Source of the DNA: Hirundichthys speculiger
Lineage: Eukaryota; Chordata; Actinopteri; Beloniformes; Exocoetidae
Assembly: GCA_018398805.1 (NCBI GenBank)
Contig: JAGFBZ010000184.1
Location: forward strand, 730,073-794,072
Length of the DNA: 64,000 nt
Direction of reading: 5' to 3'
The translations under genes and the position numbers were made by a program. Positions 1 through 12,654 of this stretch are shown here, piece by piece. The notes beneath the pieces were generated by a model. That model was not told the origin of the DNA. It did no database searches and was given only the letters and a program-made list of their open reading frames with translations. Every line of letters begins with the position of its first letter. Position 1 is the first letter of the stretch.

Positions 1-3000
1 CACTTAAGCTTCATTTTAATTTTAGATCAATAACTTTGAATGACCTCTTATTCTTTTACAAGCAGACACTCTTACACGACACTCACAGAATATGTTCCGG
101 AGGCTTGTTTGCTGACGTATCCCCCTACGAATAAAGAATCTCTGAAAAACGTCTTACCTGACCCCTAAACCACAAGTCTTTTACACAAGGGCACTCACTT
201 GAATCTGTTTTGGGGGAGATGTGGACAGGCAGACGTAAACCCCCATGACCAAGGAAAGAAGATATTTCCAAAAGAAAAAAAAAAAACTTTATGACAGTCA
301 CAAAAGAGTTACTACAGTGACTCCATATCCTGGTGTGGACAAAACACTTACGCACTGAAAAACAATTAAGATGTTATTGTCAATTAAATGAGGACATGCT
401 TAATGAAAAGTCTTCAGTTTCAGTTCTGAAAGACTTTAAGACTTTGTGTCTCCTTTCCTCCTCCTATTTACCTGAACAGTTTTTTAAGTGTTCAAGAAGA
501 AAACAAGTGGAAAATGGACACTTAGAGAGTATTAATGACATTTGTTGTCAATGTACATGTACAGTGAAATTTGGAAGGATGGACAGAAAGAAAAGAAGAG
601 GAGATTTGCCCTGCCAAAGAATGGAACCATCCATTCAGAGGATGCCAGCGAACGTTATTGTAATACCCAAGCTGTTCCTTTTTCGAGTGATTTTCAGTCC
701 TGGGCCTCAAGAGTACTGCTGGCTCTTTCCCCTAACATTTATTTAAATTTTCTCTGGTTGTTGCAGGGCCAGGATTGGAAACATTTGCTGTAACTACGTT
801 CTGGTTCGACCTAAATTCAGTTCCTGCTTTCACATGACTTCCCTTCTTCAACTACTGCTTATACATCTGGTGTATTTGCTGAGGATCAGCGAACCTGGTC
901 TCCAAAAGTTGTCATTATCACCATGATTAATAGTGTTTGAAACTAAAAATGATTTCACATAAGGACAGCTGTGTACCAGTCTGATGTCTTCTAGTCTGTA
1001 AGACTGCTCTTGTGTCTAGCCACATGAGGCCTGACTGATCAATAGAGTTAGTGCTTCCCGTTTGCTAATAACAAAATCAAACTCCATCTGAAGTCAAAAA
1101 TGGAATCCCACCAGGAATTATGAATTCTGTCAAACACTCTTCTTGTGTTTGGACAACTTTGTGGCCCTGGTTTGCAGCTCTCCACATACCAGTCAGTAGC
1201 AATTTCAATGTATCAATGTGCCATTAACAAAAATCCAGCTCATACTCATAAAAACTACAAATTCTTAACTGAGTACTACCCTCCTCGCCCCATACTGTTA
1301 CCAACTTCCAGCGCATCTCTTTTGTCAGAATAGAGATTTTTGTGACCTGTTCAGAGGGTGTAGGGGGGAGCTTCTGTCACTCAACGCGATACAAACCAGA
1401 AGGAAAGGTGTGCTGACAAAACTGACTGAAGAACAGTTATTGTTGCTTTGAAACTCCTCATTTTGTTCTTCATTTCTGTGTTGAAAATATTCTAAGCGAT
1501 GATACCAATGTTAGGGTTGTAAATAATCGTCATCCTGTATATGACATGTAACACCGCTTTGTTTTTGTTCTTCATACCATCTTCTTAAAATGAATTAATC
1601 AATATGTTGTTCCTTTTTTCTATCAGCCTGACCACTTTCAGCAATTACCATATATAAATGTAACAAGTAATAATATATTAACAAATCAGTTTATCTTAGA
1701 TACTCTGAGCAATAGTGGTTTTTAAAGGAGGGATTCGTGCATATATAAGTCTGCAGTATTAACATTATGTGCCAGTCTTAAATTTTGGAGAGGAAAGGCG
1801 AGGATTTGGAAAATTTGTTGCTTCTCTTTCTCTGTGTGTAACTTGCCATGAGCTATTAGATAACAGTCAACAATTCATTTATTAGCGACCATTAGTCAGA
1901 AAGAATATGGACCAGAAATGTGGGGATGAGATGTTAAGGCCGTTTTCACATAAAAACTATGTGAGGGACAGTAAGTAATTGGGTTAAAGATTATCTGCTT
2001 TGCAGCCACTACTGCACGTGCACTTTTCTTGCAGTCAAACTTCTTGTGTGGTCACATTTCATTGGATTGAAACAAGACAGTTCTTTGCTTATAACCAACA
2101 ATACACTTTCTGCTCATTTGCACGCTGGAGTGTGTGTTTTTTTGGCCATGTAATCTGAGTGTGGGACCCATCTGAGTATTTTTTAAAACATTTTTTTTAA
2201 TCCAGATTCGTGCTTGAGAAAAATGGTACTAGTGAAGACCAAATACCAACCTAAACAAATGACATGGCACTGTTCACTTCCTGTTAGCTTGCTACTATAG
2301 ACTCTGTGAAAGAGATTGAAGGGGCCACTATAACGGCATCTTTGAGTTTGGGGATTTTTGCCAGCTGTGGCGACTGTTGTCTTTTGAAATCAATATGGAC
2401 CTAACAAAAGGACTGCAGGAACAATTGACTCAGTTCCACAGAGTCGCGAATCACAACACAACCAAATGCTTCAATTCTTTGTTGCAAAAAACATCTTGAC
2501 CACTGAAATTAATACAAAGAGGCATAGGAAAGAAGGGAAATAGGGTACTTAATCTTATGCATTTTTAGTCATAAATAGTTATAAATATGCCTCCTCTCAT
2601 GCTACCCACCTATTTAGCTTGTGTTGTCATTTAAAGCAGCTACATTAGCCTCTATATCATCTAAACAACTGAGGTCTTGCAGAATAGTAATTTAAGAAGT
2701 GACTTTAACTGTAGCTTTAACTTACTTACAATGAAGATCATTGCATTTTATGACGGTGGTTTCACTGTCAGAGCCAATATTGTTGCTTGGTAAAATTCAT
2801 AGTTTCTCTAGAAACAGAAAATGGAAAAGCTGAGCTGACAGGAAGTCGTGCTTTATTTGTTTTTGTTTTTTTTTTTTTTCAGTCAAATGAAGAGACACTT
2901 ATTTTATTGTTAGAACAAGACCCATGCTTTGTGGCTGACTGATCACAGCTTTAACAGGTAAACACCTGATGGATTTCTTTTTATCGTTTATGTGAGTTCT

Positions 3001-5525
3001 AAAGCTGAATATGAATGCCAAAACGTGTAATCTAATATAAAATGGCAACTTGTCACAGCTGAGGAGCGCGGCAATGTAGTAATTGACCTCCAACATCACA
3101 TGTTCTGTATCAACCATCAATATTATTAGTAAGGGTTTTTTTAATCAGTCTTCTTAAGCACTGTATATTGTAAATTATACAGATTATACTTCTAACATAC
3201 AACATTTTATTGGGGGGAAAAAATCAAGGAAAAAAAATGTAGCCTGCGTGTTTCATGTTTGCTGTTTTTTCTATCAAAAAAAGAAGGAAAGGAAAGAAAA
3301 ACTTTTTCTTTGATTTGGTCGGTTTTTGCTTTGAAGTCCTCTTTCTGTTTAATCTCCTCCTCTGTTGAGTCCTCTAAGGTGTTACTTTTTACTTTTTTTG
3401 TGGTGATTCCCATTCTTGTGCTGTGTGCTTCTTCTTTAGGCAACACAGAGTAGTGTAGAGGCCATGTTGTCTGTCTGCCTGTCTCTCACATCAGTCTGCA
3501 GGGGATCTGAGCACCGGATTCTCCCACAGTGAACCGAACCTGACATAAGCCTCTTCTTCTGGAAACTCAACTAGACCACCAGAATCAAATTGCAGTATTC
3601 ATCTCTACCAAACTATACATCATTAAATATTAAGCGTCTAAATGGAGAAACATCTTTGAAAGGGATCATTTGTGTAACTTCCCTGTAGAATAAACATTAT
3701 AGTGTATATCATTAGGTTAAATAAAGCTTAAATGAAAAGGGCATTTGAGTAATTCAAAACTGTAGGAGACTCTTTTTATAGGACATGCTGTACATAACTG
3801 CCTCCAATTCAGCTCAACTCAGTCATTGCCTTTACTGTTTCAAAAAGAGAAAATATAAAAATATATATTTCCTGTTTCGGCTTATTTCTTTTAAAAAAAT
3901 ATATATCTTGCTTTACATACAGTCAAATGCTTTGGAGTGGGTTGATGGGGAACATAAAAACTTTCTTTATACTAAGTATTCATGACGTTATGGAGAATTG
4001 GTTCTACATTCTGCTGTAATTAAACCACAAAATAAATGCGTAAACTCAAACCTTCGCCAACTTTAAGAAACCATAGTAACATATAATGTTTATAGAGAGG
4101 AAATTCATCAAAGGAAAGGTCTTTGTAAATCAAGTTCCCAGTGACATGGCTGAATTTCAACAGGTGAACAGGTGTACACTTGTCAGACATTCGGTATGCT
4201 TTCCTGTCCACTGTACATTACTGTTTTTACAGAAAATATACTGAAGAAAGGTGCTCTTTTCTTACTGTTGTTTGTCTTCTTTTATTGCTTTTATTTATGT
4301 CAGTTGTCAAACCAGCCCTGTGTACTCCTGAACTATTCAACAGAGTTAGACTTGTTTCGCTGAGGTGAATAATGACAGGCTCAATGAGATTAATGGCCAT
4401 GTTTGAAACTGGAAGTGGTTCACAGTGGTACCACTTTGTTTTGCTGACTGGTACCATTTCAGACTAAGACTATGAAGGAGAATTGACCAGCTGAAATCAA
4501 ATGGTTCTTAGAGGTTTTGATGTAATTTGCTGCTCATAACCACATCAATATATAGATGTACAGGCAGAAGGATTTGACCTTGTGCATGTTTTTTTTTCTT
4601 TTACCTGCTTAAAAATAAGTTGTTGTCTGTACATTGATGAGTCACATGTGTTTCACATGTGAGTTTCACATGTTTGTGTTGGGCTGTAAATCCAAACACT
4701 GCTGTATTTATTATGATGATTCTGTAGTTAGCATTAAAACCACATCAGTAACAACAACCAAAACTGGTATTCCCATCAGGAGCAGTGGAAGACGGCTGGT
4801 CTGGTTTCTTGCTGAGCCTATGATACCAATATTTTTACTTGGTTGGACTTTGGGCATCATGTTATTGCTCTCATATGGAGCTTAGATTCATTAGCTGCAA
4901 ACATGTCATGTAACTATAGTTTAGCTGGAGCAGAGGGACAAGTTATTGAGCCATAGGGACAAAGCAGAATCGTCCCTCTTCCATAGCTTTCCCTGAAAAC
5001 TGCTAAAGCTAAACTGTGTCTATCTACAGCTCTACAGTGTTTAGTCATTAAACTGTATTTAATCCCCAAATGTAACTGCCACTTGTGCTGCAGTCAACCC
5101 TGCAGACTGAATTTGCAAATATGAAAAATAATAAAGGAAGAGATAAACTTTGGGAACATTGTGGGGAGGAAAAAAGGACATTGAAGGGTGAAAATACCAC
5201 TGAGTGGTGGAGGAGAGTTTTTGATGAGAAAAGACCCTGTAGTGTTATTGAAAACATGTCCGTAGATTTTAGATGTGCTTCACATCAGTAAATGATTAAA
5301 AAAAAAAATAATTACCTGTATATTTTTGTGATGTGTATCATACAAGTGTGCTCCAACAATAATGTCCATTTGTGTAAATGTATTTATTTCACATTGTATA
5401 TATTGTTCAATGCAAAAAGAGAGACCTATGATTCTGTAACTTAAACTACTATTGGTTGAAACATTACATGTGTTACTCCAGACTATGCCTTTCAGGATTA
5501 TTACAGTAGAGCAATATCAATTAAA
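1..5525 (+). other. Low-repeat AT-rich flank; possible 3'UTR of upstream gene
   Basis: No convincing coding exon, RNA gene or recognisable transposon was found here; the open frames are short and lack family features. The stretch is AT-rich, has few repeats, and ends near an ATTAAA followed by a GT-rich tract. In other vertebrates ESRRG lies upstream of USH2A in the same orientation and has a long 3'UTR. This segment could therefore be ESRRG 3'UTR or flank, but that is inference from synteny; the ESRRG C-terminal coding sequence is not in the window. Confidence 0.25.
5520..5525 (+). terminator. Candidate polyadenylation signal ATTAAA
   Basis: ATTAAA followed about 25 bases later by a TTGTGTCTC-type GT-rich tract has the spacing of a vertebrate cleavage/polyadenylation site. 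It would close a + strand transcript coming from the left. Such hexamers are common by chance in AT-rich DNA, so the call is weak. Confidence 0.3.
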
Positions 5526-5790
5526 ACCAGGCTTCCAGTTTTGAAATCTGCCTTGTGTCTCTTCTTTGGAACTTTTTTTCCTACTAAAAGTGTGTTTCAT
5601 TACAGATGCATCAAACTGTACAATAATTTAACAGATTAAAGAAACATATCCATGAATCTTTCTATGATATTACCTTACTTCTGGTTTGCGAGGAGGGCTG
5701 AATAAAGATACAGGAAAAAGCTAACCATACCATCCCAATACAATGTTAAATCATTTAAAAGGCAAAGGCAAGCATTAAGTATTTTATATG

Positions 5791-5856
5791 TGCAAAACCA
5801 CATGACAAGGAACACGGTCATACACTATGGCTGTGTTCCTGTCATGTGGTTTTGCA
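5791..5856. repeat. Near-perfect inverted repeat (hairpin)
   Basis: The arms 5791-5815 and 5833-5856 are complementary over about 24 bp with a single one-base bulge, and the loop is about 17 nt. The arm reads TGCAAAACCACATGAC and onward. It lies about 50 bp left of a Tc1-like element but is not that element's terminal repeat. It may be a small foldback element or a remnant of paired TIRs. Confidence 0.75.
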
Positions 5857-5907
5857 CTGTCATGTTTTAAATCCATCCATACATGTGTCTATATTTTCAT
5901 GAACATA

Positions 5908-7117
5908 CACTGCGCATCCAAAAAAAAAGTCACACTCTAATATTTTGTTGGACCGCCTTTAGCTTTGATTACGGCACACCTTTGCCACATGGCATCATTT
6001 TGATAAGCTTCTGCAATGTCACAAGATTTATTTTCCATTCCATTGTTGCATTAATTTTTCATTAAGATCTTGCATTGATGATGGTAGAGTCTGAACGCTG
6101 CGCAAAGCCTTCTCCAGCACATCCCAAAGATTCTCAATGGGGTTAAGGTCTGGTGGCAAAAAACAGTGTGAAATTTATGTCTCATGCTCCCTGAACCAGT
6201 CTTTCACAATTTGAACCTGATGAATCCTGGCATTGATATTTTGGAATATGCCCATGTCATCAGGGGAGAAAAGAATCCATTAATGGAATAACCTGGTCAT
6301 TCAGTATATTCAGGTAGTCAGCTGACCTCATTCTTTGAGCTCATACTGTTGCTGAACCTGGACCTGACCAACTGCTGCAGCAACCCCAGATCAGAACACT
6401 GCCCCCACAGGCTGGTACAGTAGGCACTAGGCATGATGGGAGCATCACTTCATCTGCCTCTCTTCTTACCCTGATGCGCCCATCACTCTGGAACAGGGTC
6501 AATCTGGAGTCCAGAGTCCAATCTTGACGCTCCCTAGCAACTGAAGCCTTTTTTTCCCCGATTTACTAAGTGGTTTTCTTCAGGCTATACAGGCTATATT
6601 CAGTCCCAATCCCTTGAGTTCCCTTCACATTGTGCTTGTGGAAACGGTCCTACACTACTTTGAAACACACCTGAGTTCTGCTGTTTTTTGTTTTTTTTTT
6701 TACAATTTGATTTCACAAAACATTTAAAAAAGCACCGATCACAAATCATTAAAGATTTTTTCCGATCACCTTTCTTCTTGGAAGATGATGGTTCCACACT
6801 ATCCTTCCAGGTTTTAATAAGGCATTGGGCAGTTCTTAACCCAAATGTAATAGTTTCAGCAATCTCCTTAGATGTTTTCTTTGCTTGATGCATGCCAATA
6901 ATTTGACCCATCTGAAACAGATTAACATCTTTTCCACGACCACAGAATGTGTCTTGCAGCGTGATTGTTTAAGGAATGAGAAGCTACTCACTGCATCAGT
7001 TAGGGTTAAATAACTTGTTGCCAGATGAATCATGATCATCCATGCAGTAATTATCCAATGGGAGGCTCTTACCGATTTGCTAAGTTAAATACAGGTAATG
7101 TTTTTGGGGAGACAGTG
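5908..7117 (-). mobile_element. Tc1-like DNA transposon, degenerate
   Basis: The element begins CACTGCGCATCC and ends GACAGTG, each flanked by TA, the target site of the Tc1/mariner superfamily. Its minus strand carries a decayed transposase of the Tc1 type. It sits about 75 bp left of the Rex3 fragment. The terminal repeats are diverged, so it is an old, inactive copy. Confidence 0.85.
5985..6911 (-). pseudogene. Tc1-like transposase pseudogene
   Basis: Read on the minus strand, translation from 6911 starts MGQIIGMHQAKKTSKEIAET, the paired-like helix-turn-helix DNA-binding N-terminus of Tc1 transposases, followed by a basic stretch. Further on (around 6120-6150) a PIENLWD-like motif marks the last part of the DDE catalytic domain. 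Frames are broken between these points and the longest open piece is about 103 codons, against about 340 in intact relatives. It cannot make a working transposase. It matters only as a fossil inside the USH2A upstream region. Confidence 0.85.
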
Positions 7118-7514
7118 TATGTCTATGTTTTATGTTTTCATATTCTTCAAAGACATTTGCTTTTCTTTGTAAAATTGTTAATCATATTGTTTGAGGAGGC
7201 ATCCTAACCGCATGTTGAAACCACCTCAATGTGGAGGAGTAGTGACTCTACTCCTCCCAGATGACTGAACCTATCATGATATCTCTAAGGGCAACCCTGA
7301 GGAGGAAACTCATTTTAGAAAAAAAAAAATCTTGCTATTTCAATCATTACACTTGCGATCATACGTGAGACTTGGAATATACTTTATTAGGTCCACCTGT
7401 CCAACTGCTCGTTAATGCAAATTTGTAATCAGTCAATCACATGGCCGCAACTCAATGCATTTAGGCATGTAGACATGGTCAAGATGATCTGCTGCAGTTC
7501 AAGCCAGCATCAGA

Positions 7515-8806
7515 ATGGGGAAGAAAGTTGATTTGAATGACTTTGAACGTGGCATGGTTTCTGGTGCCAGACAGGCAGGTCTGAGTATTTCAGAAACTGC
7601 TGATTTACTGGAATTTTCATGCACAACCATCTCTAGGGTTTACAGAGAATGCTCCGAAAAAGAGAAAATATCTAGTGAGCGGCAATTCTGTGGGTGCAAA
7701 TGCTTGTTGATGCCAGAGGTCAGAGGAGAATGGCCAGACTGGTTCGAGCTGATAGAAGGAAACTGCAACTCAGATAACCACTCGTTACAACTGAGGTATG
7801 CAGAAGAGCATCTCTGAATGCACAACACGTTGAACTTTGAGGCAGATGGGCTACAGCAGCAGAAGACCACACCAGGCACCACTCCTGTCAGCTAAGCACA
7901 GGAAACTGAGGCTACAATTCACACAGGCTCACCAAAATTGGACAATAGAAGATTGGAAAAACGTTGCCTGTCTGATGAATCTCGATTTCTGCTGCGACAT
8001 TCGGATGGTAGGGTCAGAATTTGATGCCAACAACATGAAAGCATGGATCCATCCTGCCTTGTATCAACGGTTCAGGCTGCTGGTGGTGTGGGGGATGTTT
8101 TACCTGGCACACTTTGGGCCCATTTATACCAACTGAGCATCGTGTCAGTACCACAGCCTACCTGAGTATTGTTGCTGACCATATCCATCCCTTTATGACC
8201 ACAGTGTACCCATCTTCTGATGGCTACTTCCAGCAGGATAACGCGCCATGTCATAAAGCGCAAATAATCTCAGACTGGTTTCTTGAACATTCAATACTAT
8301 ATATGCATCTTAAACTGTACTTACAGACAATGCCTTCATTAACTGTTTCCCCGAAAAAAGATGGATTTGATCCCCTGCCTGCTCAGCTCTACAATGGCTC
8401 ACAGTCAATAAAGAAAAAACAAGATGGCAGCCTACAGGGGATTCAAAACAGGCCATGAGGCTCACAAATGAGATTAATGCCTCCTAGTGGCTGAATATTT
8501 AACTAAAATAACTGAGGTTTCAGCTAGGTCAGAACAATTACAATGAGTTCACTAGAGTCAAATGGCTTCCACAGTCACCAGATCTCAATCCAATAGAGCA
8601 TCTTTGGGATGTGGTGAAACGGGAGATTCGCATCATGGATGTGCAGCTAACAAATCTGCAGCAACTGCGTGATGCTATCATGTCAATATGGACCAAACTC
8701 TCTGAGGAATGTTTCCAGTACCTTGTTGAATCTATGCCACGCAGGATTAAGGCAGATCTGAAGGCAAAAGGGGTCCAACCTGGTACTAGCAAGGTGTACC
8801 TAATAA
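7515..8806 (+). pseudogene. Tc1-like transposase pseudogene
   Basis: Translation starts MGKKVDLNDFERGMVSGARQ, a helix-turn-helix N-terminus of this Tc1 family. After several frame changes the catalytic part appears: 'GYFQQDNAPCHKAQ' (second Asp of the DDE triad) near 8220-8265 and, beyond an insertion, 'SPDLNPIEHLWDV' (the DDE/DDD distal region) near 8575-8615, then the C-terminus to about 8806. An intact relative would be about 340 codons. Frameshifts and the roughly 250-bp interruption make it non-functional. Confidence 0.85.
8291..8539. mobile_element. About 250-bp unidentified insertion inside the Tc1-like transposase
   Basis: The transposase sequence breaks after '...FLEH' at 8290 and resumes at 'NEFT' near 8541, as judged from the relative at 37483-38105, where the two parts are continuous. 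The inserted DNA has no terminal repeat or target duplication that I could define. It postdates the Tc1 copy, which postdates the Rex3 LINE. Confidence 0.6.
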
Positions 8807-8948
8807 AGTGGCTGGTGAGTGTAAATAGACTGGTGAACGGAGAGTCTTGGCTTTTGGCTCAACTCTCTCTTCACCACAACAGACTTGTACAGAGTCCACA
8901 TTACGGCATTAACTGCACCAATCTGTCTCTTGATCTCAAACTATATAC

Positions 8949-9315
8949 TTAAAGGTGGGGTAGGTGTTCTTTGAAAAAACGGTTCCAGCAATCCAACTCA
9001 AGTGAGATTTTGAAAATATACACTCCCTCCCTCCTCCCAAAGGCTCCGCCTCCTCCTCTTCAGCTCACCCCTCGAAACCACACCTTCACACGATTCACGA
9101 CTACATGAACCGCAGGAAGGGAGGGAGGGGTGGGAGGGAGTGCATTGATATTTGATGGACGTATTAGGCAGCCAATGAAAGTAATGATGATCACTATTTT
9201 GATTGGTCAGAGTTTTTCTCTGTTTTATTTCAGTGGGTGCAATGGGAATGTAAAAAGGTTTTCAGGAAATATTGTAAAAAGTGCTGCAAAAAAAGAACAC
9301 CTACCCCACCTTTAA
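8949..9315. mobile_element. TTAA-flanked MITE with near-perfect terminal inverted repeats
   Basis: Both ends are TTAA, and the arms (AGGTGGGGTAGGTGTTCTTT at the left, its complement at the right) match over more than 20 bp. The interior (about 360 bp) has no coding capacity but is rich in CT and GA tracts. TTAA duplications are used by piggyBac and Kolobok superfamilies; which one this is cannot be settled here. The good arm match suggests a fairly young insertion into the Rex3 LINE. Confidence 0.85.
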
Positions 9316-9344
9316 GTCACTTTTGTATAAAATCCTGAGATATT

Positions 9345-9914
9345 AAGGGCCCAATCTTCCACCAAACCTGCTAAAGCCGCTATTAAGGGATAGCGGGTAG
9401 CGGGAGGGGCGTTCCCCCGCAAAGAACGCAATCTTACACCTCCCTAAACCCGTGAGCTTACCTGCGCTAATCGCTATATTATGCATGGGAGTGGTTAGGG
9501 CGTTCCACCTGTTAGACCAATCAGTGTGTCAGTAGCCATTGCCTTTAAGAGTAGGTTGCGCTACCTGCTACCCGCTGCCCGCAAACCGCTATAGAGTGTC
9601 TTTTCATCCACATCGGAGCAGCTCTCATGCGCAGCTCATCTGGGACTCTGCTGTAGAGCTTCCTCCTCTTCCTTCCTTCTTCTACTCCTCCTCTGCACTG
9701 ATATATACATAAAAAGCGATTGCAAGATACAGAGTTTGCGGAAAGCGCAAAAGACACGCCCATTGCCACACCTACAATGTGAGTAAGGGAGTCAGTATAG
9801 CGGATAGCGGCTTTAGGGAAGTGGAAGCTTGCATTAGCGGTTAGCAGAGGTTCCTAAACTCGCAGTTTACTGGTAGCGGCTAGCGGCTAGCAGAAGGTGT
9901 ACGATCCTTGAGGT
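9345..9914. mobile_element. GC-rich non-autonomous DNA transposon (GGGCCC termini)
   Basis: The left end is AAGGGCCCAATCTTCCACC and the right end is a diverged complement (GGTGTACGATCCTT). The interior is full of short 'TAGCGG' repeats. Part of it, beginning near 9715 (GATTGCAAGATACAGAGTTT), is shared with 34380-34590 and 53810-54015 in this window. It lies within the Rex3 LINE. Superfamily is uncertain; the short TA-rich junction would fit Harbinger-like elements. Confidence 0.65.
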
Positions 9915-10259
9915 GAATTCCTTGAAGCAGTACCTCACCCTTTACCCTCCACCCTCCAACTGAGAAAACCACAGTTCTTGGAGGCTCTTATTCTCATCCC
10001 CAGTGCTTCACATTCACCTGCAAACCAGATATCCAGATCTGCTGCAACACAGACCACTACACAAGGTCCTTCCAGCCCACAGCTATTTACATCTTTACAT
10101 AAATTGAATTGAGCTGGTTCATTGTTCCATGGCCAGGAAGCTAACCCTAACCCATATTTTTTCTCCTGAATCTGAGGTTCTGCTATAAACCGGACTCTTC
10201 TCTAGTTACCTTGCATAGACCTTTTCAGGGAGGCTGAGAAGTGTGAGTCCTCTGAAATG

Positions 10260-12050
10260 CAGGGCCGTGCAGAGACCTTTGGAGGGGCAGGTGCTGAAAG
10301 TTAAAAAAGGGGCACATGGAACAAGACTTTAAAACAGCTTATGACGACATAACTTATAGCATAACTAGCTGAATTATAGCAACCTATATTCATAAAGAAT
10401 GTAACATGAAATTGCATCATACTATATCATTGTCCCCATCCCATTTCATCACTCGCTGTCCATCTGAGAACAAGGCACAATTTGCTATTGCATTAATCTA
10501 TTATTTCATTATTCATACTTGACAACTGTTGCACCTAATAAGGTAATTATACAAAAATGTTATAGAACTAAAACATTGCAATTGTGTTTATTATTGTTGT
10601 ATTTTATACCCGAATACCTCTGCAATGTAAACAACTGGTACATGTGTTATTCTTACCTGTTGTGCTCTTCACCCAGCTAGTGAGGGATCCACTGCCTTTA
10701 GCAGCCTCACGCAGCTCCTTTTGTTTTTTTCTTCCACCTCCTCTCCTTACGAGGCATGTCTGCAGAATGAAATATCATGATTAATAAAGAAAATCTGATT
10801 CCCCCATACACACTTACACATACACACACACATGTACACACATAGTGACTTTTTCATTCCTTTTCCAGAAATACTGTATACTATGGCCACAAGTTTGCTT
10901 CATGGTGCTGATCCAGAATCTGTCCTTAATTATTTATTCCTAATGCTATAATAATAAAGTGATAATAAGTAGAAGAATAAAGTAATAACGTAATCAATAT
11001 AACATAATGTATTTATGCTTACATTCAATTTGTTTGACTATCCACTTTGGGCAAGGCAGAAAGCTAATTAAATGTTTAAATTGCGCAGATATACACATAT
11101 ACTTATAGATGTATACGTACACACAATATATTAGTTAGTTAAAATTACATTTTTCACTGACATTTTCCTATTTCTTCCTAGTGAGATATTGTTCAGTTTA
11201 TATAATAATTTTGCTGTTGTAAACATTAACTTTGCTGCTGTAAAATCCATATTTTTGTAATATTTAAAATGACATCTATTCTAATCCTGTTCTGAATGCA
11301 TTTTCTTTACAAAATATAGAAATACAGTGCGTGTTTAAACAATATTGTAATTATAATAGTCCAACATTATGTAAATATGCATATTTGCACAGTTTTTGAA
11401 ATATAAGCCCTCCAGAAAGGTGGGGAAGCCCTTTAATCAATGTTCTCTAAATGGTGGACAGAACTACACTTCGCCCATGACAAAGAAAGACAGAAACAAG
11501 AAGCCTATCATACTCCCCTCCGCCCCCCTCGGTTAGCTAGCGGCTAATGGCCACTACTTGTCAAGTCAGTAACAGCAGAGTATCTGACTCTGGTAACAGG
11601 TACGTTGCACACAGCATGCTCATTTCACTTCGGTCGGTTGCCTTACAATACACCAAACAACGTGCACTGAGCTGCAAACCCTACTTACCGGCAATTGAAG
11701 ATAAATACTCCTGTAAGCTTGTCAGTTTTTCTCCTGCAGACAGAGTTTGCACTTTGCAGCATCCAGGTGTCATCAGTCGCGACGGGGTCAGAGCAGGGAG
11801 GGCAAGTGAGGGCACGTGGGGGCGTGTCGGGGCACGTCAAGGATGAACAACGTTAAAGGTCATCATTTTATTTAGCTAAATTCTTATTAATTCTTAAATG
11901 TTATTGTTAAAGGGCACAGGCAGGCCTACACACACGCACCCAAAAAAAAAAAAATTTAAAAAAATGCCTTGACAAAAGGGCACTTGCCCATCAAGGGGGC
12001 AAAGGGGCAGGTGCTCGAGCACCCTAAGCCCCCCCCTCTGCACGTGACTG
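10260..12050 (-). mobile_element. hAT element with perfect 8-bp target duplication
   Basis: The termini CAGGGCCGTGCAGAGACC and its diverged complement (CCTCTGCACGTGACTG) are flanked by CTGAAATG at 10252-10259 and 12051-12058, a perfect 8-bp duplication as made by hAT transposases. On the minus strand near 10640-10765 the start of a hAT-type protein is visible (MPRKERRWKKK..., then after a frame slip in an A run ELREAAKGSGSLTSW). Most of the transposase is missing. It interrupts the Rex3 reverse transcriptase. Confidence 0.88.
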
Positions 12051-12654
12051 CTGAAATGGGAACACACCCTCCAGTGCCCCTTCTTGAAAACAGGAACCAA
12101 AGAATCCAGAGGGCTTGCCTACAATGTTCACACAATGTCCTATGAGGTGTGTCAATCAAGACAGCCCCATAACATCCAGAGTCTTGAGGAACTTGGTGTG
12201 AGCTTTATCCAGCCCAAGAGCCCTGCCACCATGGAGCTTTTTCAATACCTCAATGACCTAAGCCCTGGTTATGGGTGGGCTCATATCAGTCACAGGCTCA
12301 GCCTACTCTGTGGAAGACATGTTAGTGGGATTGAAAAAACTCAACGTATTTCTTTCCACCATCTCATCTGAGAACATCCCCAGTCAAGGTCAACTCCATC
12401 CCACCTTCACTGGACACAGTATTGGTGAAGTACTACTTTTCTCTTCTGAACCACCTGTCAGTTAGCCAGACTCTTCTTGCAGCCGATCAAAAGTTGCTTT
12501 CCATGGCTTCACTAAAGTTCTCCCCTGCCCAAGTTTTTTGGGGGGTTTTTTTTTTTTGGCCTCAGTCATAACCAAGGCCACAGTTTGCTTGGCTTGCCTA
12601 TACCTGTCAGCTGCTGCTGGGGTCCCACAAGCTAACAAAGCTCAGTCGGAGTCC

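Larger units (their letters stand above)
7381..8821 (+). mobile_element. Tc1-like transposon inserted in the Rex3 LINE
   Basis: The right terminus reads ACCTAATAAAGTGGCTGGTG and onward to GTG-TA. The left terminus keeps ACTTTATTAGG but has lost about the outer 12 bp. Removing the element rejoins the Rex3 consensus at a TA. A second member of the same family lies at 37483-38105 on the minus strand. An extra segment of about 250 bp (8291-8539) interrupts the transposase region. Confidence 0.85.
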
